Assembly (NCBI GenBank): GCA_963402885.1
Contig: OY727102.1
Span: 15,190,001-15,254,000 of the forward strand
Direction of reading: 5' to 3'
Length of the DNA stretch: 64,000 nt
From: Antedon bifida
Taxonomy: Eukaryota; Echinodermata; Crinoidea; Comatulida; Antedonidae
Shown: in pieces, positions 33,361-44,700 of the stretch
How the letters are laid out: each line of letters begins with the position of its first letter
How positions within the stretch are numbered: the stretch's first letter is position 1
Program-made: the position numbers and the translations under genes
The notes under the pieces: model-generated
What the model was told of the DNA's origin: nothing
Seen by the model: only the letters and a program-made list of their open reading frames with translations
The model's database searches: none

Positions 33361-33655
33361 TTATAATAACGACGAGTCTGCTGCATCATAATAACGACGA
33401 GTCTGCTGCATCATAATGACGTCGATTCTGCTGCAAAATAATAACGACGAGTGTGCTGCATCATAATAACGACGAGTCTGCTACATCATAATAACGTCGA
33501 TTCTGCCGCAAAATAAAAACGACGAGTCTGCTGCATAATAATAACGACGAGTCTGCTGCATAATAATATCGACGAGTCTGCTGCATAATAATAACGACGA
33601 GTCTGCTGCATAATAATAACGACGAGTCTGCTGCATTATAATAACGACGTGTACG
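33361..33655 (+). repeat. ~26 bp minisatellite, ~11 units
   Basis: Tandem ACGACGAGTCTGCTGCATAA / TAATA units. Some are variants with ACGTCGATTCTGC. The array abuts the 69 bp minisatellite without a spacer. Confidence 0.95.
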
Positions 33656-34327
33656 TGACCGTATGTATGTTGCAACCCGCGGCAGATTGGAGTTGGGTTC
33701 ATTTCAGCCCATTAGCATTTAAAACAAATTTTAACTTTTTAACACATATTTTCTTGAAAGAAGTTCAAACACATAAAAATGAACAAATTAGCCTCAAATC
33801 GTTATGTCATAAAATATACATTATTGCAATATGCAATTCATGAACGTCATAATTAGTAGTATTAATCTAGCTATAGGCTAAACAAGAAGATCATCGGTTA
33901 TCTCAGCCGATACCGTACTGTAATTGTGCTCGCTTTTGTTCTGTTGAATTACCGTCATCATGGCCGCATGAATGCATGAATTGCATGCCTCGCTGATAAA
34001 ACTTTGAAAACAGAGCTGCTAGGTCATCATGAATTGCACTTTGAAAATGTCAAATCTAGGCCTAAACAAGTAGACCTTTTGTCTGCATCATCACTCCCAG
34101 CCTACGTCCCTGATTACATAATATGTCCAATAATTGTATAAAGTCCCAATTTAAAATACTATATTTATTTTGATTAGCACCTAGATCCAAAATATCTCTA
34201 TGTAATTACTGTATGCCCACTTCAGCTATAAGCATTATAATAATAATACAGGTATTGTTACAATATATCTTAAACATTGTCGTCATATTAAATTTGTGAC
34301 ATTGCAATATTTTCTTTAAAAACTTAT
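33656..34327. other. Intergenic
   Basis: Contains the 3' flank of the minus-strand gene that ends at 34328. I see nothing else that I can support. Confidence 0.4.
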
Positions 34328-37195
34328 TTAATCATGAAAATCGGGAGCTTCTTTCTTCATGTAAGTTGACTGTTTCATATGCGGTGAACCCTCATCATCT
34401 ACCTGGTCAGTGTATCTCCCGGCGGAAGCAATACCAGTATGCACCAATCCCTCTTTTTGAATGTCGTCCTGGATTTCATCTTGATTAAGCCTAGAAATCT
34501 TCGTGTTGCACCCATCCCTTTCAACTTGTAAACACTCGACATTTTCTTCGTTAATAAGAGAAATATCTTGCAGAGCATCGTCTAGTAGTCGTATCTGTTC
34601 CTCGGTCGTATGATTGACTTGTTTATCTTCTGAAACGCTACTGTAAACTCTTTTCTTTACCTCCATGTTCCCACTACCGCCAATGCATCTTTTTTCCACC
34701 ATCAGAATATCCTCAATGGAGTCATCAGCCAATGAGTTTATGCTGTATTGTGAACACGGTTCTTGTAACGAAACTTTTCGCGATAGGTATGATTTACACT
34801 GCACATCTTTATTCCCTGACATGTCACATTTTGTTGCCACATGTGTCAATACGGTGTCACTTCTAACGTTATGATGATGTCTTTCTAACACAGGTTTCTC
34901 GCTATTCCTAACATGATTTGAAAATGCTGCAGGTACGTCTTCTGGAGATGTCTGTTGAACATTCAATTTTGACTTTATTTCACCTGTTTCACAGTCTAAG
35001 ACACGCGACGAGACGACCAGGGGAAGAGGTTGATAGTCAAGAAAAGATGTTTCTGATTCTAATATAAAATTTCCATTACCCAATAAAATTCGATCGCTTT
35101 CGGGCAAGTTATCGAACTTTTTTTCTGAAGCAAAAACTCCGATGTGGAGATTGTTGACGTCGTAAGTTTTTTCAACATTATTCTCCTTAGCTATTTCTCC
35201 AGAGTTATCAGCAGCACTTTCTGCTGCCGATGATGTTCTGTTGATTGGTCTTTGGTAAACATCGATCAATGTAACTTCGTCTTCCGATTCAACTTCTTCA
35301 ACAACGCTTCCATTGGTATTGCAGTGGATTATCTCATCCCAATGTCGATCATCAGAGTGTATCATATTGTAGAATTCCTCTACATTCCTAGTTCCTGAAT
35401 ATTCAAACCTTTGGTCATCGACATTTTCAAATTTCTGTTCAGTAGTCCGTCCGTTCTTGCGGTTGTATTTGGAGGAATCTTCCTTTAATATATCATAGCT
35501 TTCCGTTAGTTTTACTTCTTTAAATTGATTTACAGACCCACTTTCTCTATCATGTTCCAGTGCAATGTTTTCTGTGTCTATGGGATGAGTGTGTCCAAAA
35601 CTAGGATAAATATTTAAGATATCATTGGTATCTATGTGCGTCAGGTTCGTAGGTAGGCCTACAGAAAATACTGTTGGATCTACGTTACTTTGACCGATAC
35701 GTTCTCGTGTATATTCTTCCGAAGTTACCTGTTTGGAGTCTTCGATACGAAACACATCATCTTGATCACAAGGTACGGTTCCGCAAACAGGTATAAAGGC
35801 CGAAGTCAGAGTTTCTAATTTCGGCAAGGTTTCGCCATTCAGCAGACTATCGGCTAAAGTGGGACCACCACCGAAATACCATGATTCGTCAACAGACATA
35901 ATTTCTGCAGGCAGCGGTGGAGTCGGCGTAGTAGAAGAATCTGAATCGATACTTTTAGAAACAACTTGTTTGCAAGTATCTAGCATACCTGCTAAAGACA
36001 TTGTTATATCTTCAAGCCACCTGACTGGAACTGGCGGGAGAGAAGATGCCGGTGGAGGAGTCCTATCTTTCCCACGTTCTTCGATAGTTTCTAATCTAAC
36101 AGTGTTTGCATCCTTACATGTGTCTCTTCGTTTCCTCCTTTGATTTATCGATGATGATTCTCTGACAATGCTATTATGAGAGGTTACATGATTGTTCTCC
36201 ATGAGGAGATTATCATCAGACGACGAGTGCATGTAGGGTCGACAATGTGCAGCAATTGGTACTAAGTAATCTTGTACTCCTGATAGCAGGTAGTTTGTGA
36301 AGTTTAACGGTGTTGTGCGTTGTTTCTCATCACCTGCCATATTCTCGATGTTCGTCTCCTCGACAATGGTCAGTTCATCATCGTTAAGTACAGTAGTACA
36401 ATGATCACTAGGCCTATATGACGTATTATCACTGGTGCCACACAAGCCTACTATCTCAATATTGCCATCATTATCGGTTATATTATTCTTTATATCGGAG
36501 TCTGCTTTCGTTTCTTCAAAACCATTAGAAGCTTTCCTCTGATTGACGTTCTCTTCTATACAAATGTTATTATCTTCAATTTGCTCGGTCGGTAAGTCAT
36601 CTACAGGCGTCGCTTGTGAAGAACTGCGTAGCGATAAACTGTTGTCTTCAAGATCTGATGAGAACATGGCGTCATCATAGATTACGTTATCAGGAAAACT
36701 GTATTCCGGCGATTGATGAGCAATTTCATACACAGATCTAGGGTTAGGTCTAGGCCAACGTTTTTCGTAAGAGCTCGTTTCTTCTTCTGCACAACCTCTA
36801 AAAACAAGAAATAATGGTACAATTATGGAATAAATATCATAATATTGTAGGCCTAGGTATAGGCCTAGCCTAGGTCCAGCAATATTAATATAGGCCTATT
36901 TGTGTATCTTTTTTGTGTAAGTTTTGTAGCATAAAGGTAGGCTTAGGCTGAGTTTTAGCATTATTTTTCTCAAAATTTTAAAAATGTAAACGGTCAAAAA
37001 ATTACATTAGGCCTAGGCCTACAGTAATAAAACTAACCTTGTTGTGTGTTCACACGCTTCACTCGACACTTGTTCTCTTCCATTTGAACTAGGCCTAAGC
37101 ACTTCTCTTATAATGTCATGTTCAGTTTCGTTCGAGTCGTTAGAAATATTTTCTTCTCGCTGACGTGGTTGTTGGTTTTTATATGAATTAGCCAT
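34328..37195 (-). CDS. Uncharacterised acidic 875-residue protein
   Basis: Two exons, 37195-37038 and 36797-34328. The donor is GTTAGT, the acceptor TTGTTTTTAG, and they join in phase 2 to give 875 residues ending DFHD. The start is MANSYKNQQP, the first ATG of exon 1. The protein is rich in Glu, Asp, Ser and Asn and looks disordered. The most ordered-looking part is residues about 295-400: a Pro-rich run (TPPPASSLPPVPVRWLEDIT), a possible short helix (MSLAGMLDTCKQVV) and ESWYFGGGPTLADSLL. A basic cluster (NQRRKRRDTCK, about residue 270) could be a nuclear-localisation signal. I recognise no family, enzyme motif, signal peptide or membrane helix. The long uninterrupted frame with a spliced upstream exon makes a real gene very likely. 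It is divergently placed to the small frame at 37911. Confidence 0.85.
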
Positions 37196-37910
37196 ATTAT
37201 TACCAACGAGATTCTATAGCGCCGCTACATTTTATAATATTTCATATTACCTTGCTGACATTATGATGTAACATCTTTTAAAAAAATAAAATTTACCAAA
37301 TGCATGTTTCGAACGATGGTTCCAATTTTGAGAAGTTCGTTCTTACGAAGTTTCCATAACGCACGGTGAGTATAGAATGAGTAGAATATCTACGCAACGT
37401 ATTGTTGTTGGATACATCTTAGTTGCCTAGGACACAACGCAAGGACGCCGTGCAACGCAAGTCATTTGGCCAATCACAAATGACAATGTGTGCTGCGCGT
37501 ACATTCTTGCGTTTCTTTTGTTTGGGAAGCTTAACATAGCAACTGATGAGTGTCGCGTCGCACATTGTGTTCTTAGTAGCGTTGTTGCCAAGCATTACTA
37601 GGTAACTACTGCGTCGCGTTATTATTATTGTTAAAGATGAGTTGGTTGGCCATACCACACGACGTATTATCCACTTTGAGAAAAAGAATCGTCTTCAGTT
37701 AGTAGGTAGTTGCTCGACAAATCTCATTACTCTAAACAAGTGATAAGGTACTTATGAATAACAGGCATAGTAGTCCTATGAAACTGATGATATAAACTAC
37801 TGTCGATAAAACCAGTTATATCATTGTTTTATTGTGTTGAGCTTGTAATACATAAATACATATATTTTAACCATTTTTACTTTTGAAGGTTTAAGCTTTA
37901 TTAGGCCGAC
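37196..37910. promoter_or_regulatory. Divergent intergenic region
   Basis: Likely holds the promoter of the minus-strand 875-residue gene. It contains GTTGCC and AGCAAC half-sites (near 37421, 37540 and 37583) with loose inverted symmetry, possibly an old MITE. I saw no TATA box with confidence. Confidence 0.35.
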
Positions 37911-38093
37911 ATGTTGAAGAAGTGGAAGAAGACCGTGTGTGATAAGATGGATCCAAAAATATCATTCGACAAGCCACCATCTCCAAGGCTGTTAAAATGC
38001 TACAAAAACCGAGCTCCAAAACAAACAAAAAGACCTCCAACAAGGACTCACATTAAAATGTGGGTCAGTAGAATGGACGACAACAGAAAGTAA
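37911..38093 (+). CDS. Possible small basic protein, 60 residues
   Basis: Open frame from ATG to TAA, preceded by TTTATTAG|GCCGAC, which could also be a splice acceptor. The product is strongly basic and Pro-containing (FDKPPSPRLLKCYKNRAPKQ, then TKRPPTRTHIKMW). There is no hydrophobic segment. The composition and codon choice look coding, and it lies head-to-head with the 875-residue gene. I recognise no family. It could be a whole micro-gene, the last exon of a longer one, or chance. Confidence 0.4.
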   Translation: MLKKWKKTVCDKMDPKISFDKPPSPRLLKCYKNRAPKQTKRPPTRTHIKMWVSRMDDNRK

Positions 38094-38429
38094 CGATTTC
38101 ATGAAAGAACAAATTAATAATAACATTCTTATAAAATAACCCGTTGTAGCCTATGAGAAAGGCGCTGTAAAAACGGATAGGATATGATATGCCTAATGTA
38201 CTTGTTTGTTATATCTTTACACATGACCATCATGTGTAGATATTAATTTCGGAAATTGATAGAACATTACAAATTATATACAGACTATATATACCAACAC
38301 GTCGTATTTTATTTTGAGTTGTTTGACTTTATATTTGTTGTTTTATTGCTGTGTATTTTTCGTGACACTTTGCTGCACCCTACCTAGTATTATTATCATG
38401 TCATTGGAGTATTTTGAGCGTTGAGATTG

Positions 38430-38575
38430 TTCTTAACGAAAAAGCTTTCGTTGTCAACGTTTTCTATTCGAATGACTTTCTGTTGAGCACAAATTTACAA
38501 TTCGAATAAAAAAAGTACTCAACGAATCTTTACGTTGACAACGAAGTTCCCAATCGAATACGACAACTGTTCAAT
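38430..38575. repeat. Inverted-repeat element upstream of SMG5
   Basis: TTCGTTGTCAACGT at 38447-38460 and its exact reverse complement ACGTTGACAACGAA at 38532-38545 flank paired TATTCGAAT / AATTCGAATA motifs. It lies about 140 bp before the SMG5 start codon, so it may lie in the promoter or 5' UTR. Confidence 0.7.
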
Positions 38576-38714
38576 TAAAAAAGTTTGGACTTTTTAGTAT
38601 TGTAGAGGGCGCCGTTAGATTTGAACTGACCTCTCTTCTTGTTTTTCTCTCGTCTGCTGTGTGTGAAAAAGAAGTGTGTGAGCATCCTTCTTTCTCCGGC
38701 TCTCTCAGTAAAAA

Positions 38715-41700
38715 ATGGAAGAAAAAGAAAAAAGAAACGTTTCTAAACCAGATATTGAGAAGCTACAGCAGACAAAACGTATTTGTCGGTAGGTTATAAT
38801 TAGGCCTCTAGTAGACCCTGGCTGGGCCTAGAGACTAGGCCTAGCCTAGGCCTAGCCTAGGCTAGTAGGTCTACTAGACTAGCTGCCTATAGGCCTAGGC
38901 CTAGGCCTAGTAGCCTGGCCCTAGTAGGCTAGGCCTACTAGGCCTAGGCCGGATTCCCAGTAGGGTTCAGGGACGATTCGGCCCTGAGACGATTCGGCCC
39001 GGGACTATTCGGCCCACTTTTGGTGGGACGATTCGGCCCACTTTTGGGCCGAAACATCCCACTTTGTGGGCCGAAACGTCTCACTTTAGACCAAATTCAT
39101 ATTCATTTTTTTTTTATTTATCAAGTTTTTAAAGGTGTTTAACAATCCGTATTTTATTGATATTGACAAAGTTGATATAATGTATATAATAAATTACTAA
39201 AAAAACGTAATTTTATATTCAATTTATTACTTCGAAAACCTTGTTTATTTCGTGCATTCGCCAAGCGGCCAACAGAGGGCGTAACTTATTTACATCGCGC
39301 GCGTGACTAAAAAATGATTATTTTCGACAATGTTTTCAAAATGTTTGCTTTATTGCATCTTTATCCCTAGTAGTGCTACCCCATAGTCTCTCTGAAAATA
39401 AAGTTTGGGGAAAAAAGCTTATTTTATGCTTATAAATGCATATCAAAGCCGATAAATGTAAGTGTGCCGAATCGTCTCAGGGCCGAATCGTCCCGGGCCG
39501 AATAGTCCCGGGCCGAATCGTCCCAGGGCCGAATCGTCCCGGGCCGAATCGTCTCAGGGCCGAATCGTCCCGTTACCCCCAGTAGTACTAGGCCTAGGCT
39601 AGGCCTAGCCTAGGCATAGGTCTACTGTAGCCTAGCCTAGCCTACTAGGCTAGTAGTGGGCATACTAGGCCTAGGCTAGACTACTAGTAGGGCCAGGCCT
39701 ACTCCTAGCCTAAAAAAAAGTAGGCTAGGCTAGGTGGCGGCCCTACCCAGCCAGGAGGACATATCTGCTGAGGAAGGCCAGCTAGGCCTAGCTAGCAGGC
39801 AAGGATTAGCATGGCGAGGAGGTGTTTGATCCTATCCTAGCTAGATAGTAGGCTAGTTAGTAGGCATAGCCTACTCTAGGCTAGGCTAGGCCTAGGCCTA
39901 GTACAAGTAGGCCCTGCCTAGCCTAGAAATTATAAATATTTATATATTATTGGGATATTTTTTTTGTCTAACCTATCCAAGAAAAGATGACACAAAAAAA
40001 TATCTTCAAATATAATTTTTATTTACAACACAACTTGCGTATATCTGAGTTATTTTGGTTATTCGTAATAATGGCCCATCCACATGTTAATGGAGGTATA
40101 AATACCTCCATGATGGGTCCATCAGTACTTCAACGATTAAAGACACCTTGCCTACAATTTGTGACGTTTTGTAAAAATAATACATATATATTACTTTAAA
40201 AACATTAAACCATGTCATTCTTTGTCTTAAATGTACGTTTTATGGTAAATTATGATAAAAAGTGAGAAACAATTTGCACTACCTAAGTAGCTTGCGGCGA
40301 TTCACCTCTCGTGGACGGTCTTAGGCCTAGCCTAGCTAGGCTTAGTTTTGTAGGCCTAGCTTTTAAACATCGGTAACGTGTAGCTATATGCCTAGCCTGA
40401 CGTTGTATAGTTGCTGCATTAATTGTCTTTCTATTTTTGCCAGACTCTATTGATACAAATTGGGGAAAACCCGGTAATGAAAAGTTAGGAGTCTTCCATT
40501 TGTTTTGGCCTCACGATCGATCGAAAAGTGGGTGAATTACAGAAAAAAACCAAAAATATCAATCCGCGCGCAATGTATTTTGGGATTTATAGCGGGCCGA
40601 TAATTATTAGAATCAACTTATTTTTCACATTTTTAACAATTTAAAGACGAAAAAAGTTATCGCAATAGGACCATATAGTATTATTTTTACATTAAATATA
40701 GTTTGTGATCTTAAATTAGATCTAAAAAACGTAGAGAATGGGTCTTTAATTCTGTTTTTTTATATTGTTTATCACTGAATTAGAGGAGCTCAAGACATAA
40801 TCAAGAAGTTAAGCAACATAACAAAGATAAAGCAGGCATACAGGGCAGTGTTTGACCGTGATACAATTGAGTTACGTATGAGGTATAGTATATAATTTTT
40901 TTTAACTTGATTGCAATTATCTTCAGGGAATTTATTATACTTTAGTTATTTTACACGTTATTATATAGGCTTGACATATTATATATATCACTGCTACATG
41001 TTCAACTAATTATTATATTGTGCTGGCTAAATAATTTGCATACAATTATTGGTACCAATATGAATGATAAAGGATGCACTCTCTAACATAAGCATGGTTT
41101 AATTTATATTTGTTTTATATTGATATAAGGTTGAAAGATTTGTCTGAGAGATTGATGTTTCTTCAGCCTGAATCATTTGGAAGAAAAGCAGAGGAGTTTT
41201 TATGGTGGAAAGTGTACTATGATGTTATCAATGTAATCAAGAAAAATAGGAAGGTATATCAATTTCAACTAATAATTATTATTATTTATTGCAATGTTTG
41301 CCAAGTGCAAAACAAGGCAAGGAAATACCAAATGAATGTACTTGTTGTTTAAAAGCAGTTTTGACAGACTTTCAGAGTGCATTGCAATAAAGGAAAAGGA
41401 TTTAAACCACTCCTGGACTATGCAGCTGTCATGTTAAAAAGTCATTCTGCACACACACAAACATGTAGAATGACTGTGTAGTCATGTGGTGTGTTTATGG
41501 TATAAATTGCTATTATGATAGACTTTAGCAACACAAAGCAGTCAACGTTTTTCTCCTAGCAGTCTTAAGCTCTGCCTACACTATCAAACTAGTTTGACAA
41601 AAATAAAGTGTAATGTGGCCAAATATGGTAGTGATATGACATCATCATGTCCATATATGGGCACATCACATTTTTTGTAACATAAAGTTTGATAGTGTAG

Positions 41701-44700
41701 ACAGAGCTTAAGAGCTGATTTTGTGATTTGTAAACAACATTAATGAATAATTTGTTTATATTTCAAAGCATGTTAGACGAGGATCTTCATTGGAGTGTGC
41801 ATATCGTACACATCTCATCTCGGCTATTGGCTTCTATCATCATTTATTGCTCAGGCTTCAGAAAGAGTTTAACTTGAATCTAAAAGGCATTGTGGATCTT
41901 ATTGATATATCAGAAATGATCTCTGAAAAAGGTATGTTTATGTTTTAATAGTTAATACTTGAATATACTAATCTTGTTAAACTATTGTTATGTTCCTTAA
42001 ATTTCATAATCAAAGGCAATAAAAACTAAAGTACATTTCTAGGTTTATTAACATAGATTTAACCAATAATTGTGTGTGCGCTATTAATATGTCATGATTT
42101 TATTTTTTATCTAGATAAAGCAGAAGCCACTGAGAAACCAAGTGAAAAGGCAAAACAATGGGCTGAGAAAGCATGTCATCGATGCCTCATTTATCTTGGA
42201 GACTTGGGTAAGTTTGTGTCTTGGTATTAAACTTGCAAATTACCCAAACTAAAATATTGTGCTAAAAATGAAATGAGATTTGTCTTTTTTCCCCAAAAAA
42301 TGTATTATAAAATTCTTAAATAGTTTTGTATTTTATATATCCTTTTTTTTTCCATTGGATATTTTTTTCCATTTTTAATATTTAATTATAGCCCGTTACC
42401 ATCAGGATTTTGATGGTTACCGCAGCCAAGTCTTGGCTCAACGTTATTATCACCAGGCCTTGCTGTATAATCCAGATGTGGGAATGCCTCACAATCAACT
42501 TGGAACACTTGCTGGCATCAGGCATCAGAGTGTTGATGCAACATATCACTATATAAGATGGTAAGCAGTAACAAAGTAAGAAGTATTATAACATGGGTTC
42601 AAGGATGTAGCCAAGACGTGCTGAAATGAGTCACGTGTGCGCTCTTTATTTTTTTCACTATCATGCACTGGAGTGCAAAAAGTGCGCAGCAAAAAAGCAT
42701 AAAAGCACTCTGCATGTAAATCGTATGGCAGAATACGTAATCGCGCTAGCGCTGCACGATTTATGAGTAGAACCAATCGCCTGCACCGCGGCCCCATTTA
42801 AAAAAACAAAACAAACACACACCACTTGTATATCTTGTCGATTCTGGTACACAACTGTTTTGCTAGGCAAGGCTAGGATTTGGTTGCCGAGCAGAGTGGT
42901 GCTTGCCACGGTAGGCCTAGGTGTATTCACCCACAAAGGTAAATGAAAATAGTTCATAGACTCATGTTATAAAACAAATAACGGTATACACAAGTCTATA
43001 TTTGTACGTTAGTGGAGATGCGGCTCACTTCCGAGTATTCACAATGTCTTCACTAACGCACTCTGACTTGTGCATTATTTGTATAATAAACTATATAGTA
43101 TGTAAATATATTGTATACACATTAACATGTTTACTATCAGGGACAAGTAAATACTGCTAGAACACTGTTAAACAGCCCACCATGTTACTTGGGATTACTT
43201 AGGAAAAATAGTAATCATTTATGTACCTCTACCCTCTTTGTTTGCTTACATTAGAAATCGGATTATTTTTGCAATTATGCTTGTAGAATCCTTTATATAG
43301 TGAGTTTTCGTTGATGATATAGATGGAAGGAAACATTATTTTATAAAAAAACATTTTTTATGTTATATAGCATGCTGGCTGATATACCATTTGAAGGTGC
43401 TAGTGATAATCTTGCCAAAATATTTCAAAGAAATCGAAAGAAGTTCAGAGATCTTCCAGAAACAAATAATCGTGACTTGCCACCAGACATCCAAAGGTAA
43501 ACATTGTCACTTTGTGACAAGTACAAATGACACTTCTTGTTGTGATCCATGAATCCGTCATATTCACCAATCATACTTAAGTGAAATAGTATTACACTTA
43601 AGTCAATATATATTGTCTAAAATAAAGATTACTGAACTATTTAACATAGTATACAACTGACTCCAAATAACGAGGGGCAAGCCATGATTCAAAACACGGA
43701 TTTTTTTGGATCATCATCAAGAATGAAAGGAATGATGATCAAATAAAGATCAAAACGTTGAATAATTTTTAAATCGTTATTTAGATTCAGTTTTATACTG
43801 TGTTATTTAAACATCAGTGCATCTATTGGTTTTTTAACTATTTAACAAATTACTGTTTTTTCAGGCCTAAAGATATCAAGCATCTCTTGATAAAATTCCT
43901 ACGTCTTCAAGACCTCCTGCAGCCTGAGTCAAACCCCACAAGTGCAGAATTGTCTAATCTTTGCCAGGCTGTGCTTCATGACTTTAATCTCTGCATGTAC
44001 TATCCACCCAACCATAAGGTCCATCTTGCACCAGTGGTGCTGAAGAATCTTGATGACATCAGAGAGCAGCATGTATCAGCAGATGTTGTCTTCAAGGTAG
44101 TCATGATGGCGCTGATGACAATTTACAAGCTTCAGAAAGCAGGTAAAATATAAGGAGTTTAGCTTAGTGGTTAAGATGCTTGGCTACCGATCACAATCCT
44201 GGGTTCAAATCCTGTCGGATATCCACTCCCAAAACGTGTTGATATGTTTGTCTTGTGAATAGGATTGCCACCGTTGAGATATATAGTATATATTGAGATG
44301 GATAGTGAATGAATTCACTTATGGTTATCCTTGAATCTTTTATTTCACTTTATGAAAGGGACATCCTAAAAACTGTCAATAAATTCTTTAAGCTTAGCCG
44401 AAGTGGTAGACTGATCACTCTGAATCAAAACACTAATCGTTGCCGACAATCATTTGTTTATAATTCTATTCATGTATTTAATAGCAAGTTTGTTATATCT
44501 CTGTATTTTCTTTGTTGTTGTATTTATATCAAATGTAAATCAACCAACCAAATTTCATTTGTACCTTGTTGTATAAATGACAATAAATACTATCATATTG
44601 TATCGTATCTTTAGCAAATTGCCTAAATAATAGAAAAGAAGAATGATATATGAATATAGTGATATAATAAATATTGGCTCAAATCTCTGGTTTTCTGAAA

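Noticed and set aside
33361-33655. CRISPR-like regular direct repeats
   Set aside because: The units are contiguous, with no unique spacers, and the genome is eukaryotic; it is a minisatellite.
33481-33702. Minus-strand frame rich in Tyr/Tyr/Ala/Asp
   Set aside because: Repetition of the 26 bp minisatellite unit; no other coding evidence.
34665-36143. Plus-strand frames inside the 875-residue gene
   Set aside because: Antisense shadows of the long minus-strand exon.
42549-42957. Minus-strand frames in SMG5 intron 6
   Set aside because: They overlap a GC-richer repeat-like segment and show no conserved protein features.
44153-44240. Functional tRNA gene in the SMG5 intron
   Set aside because: The ends do not pair and sequence continues as a SINE-like body.
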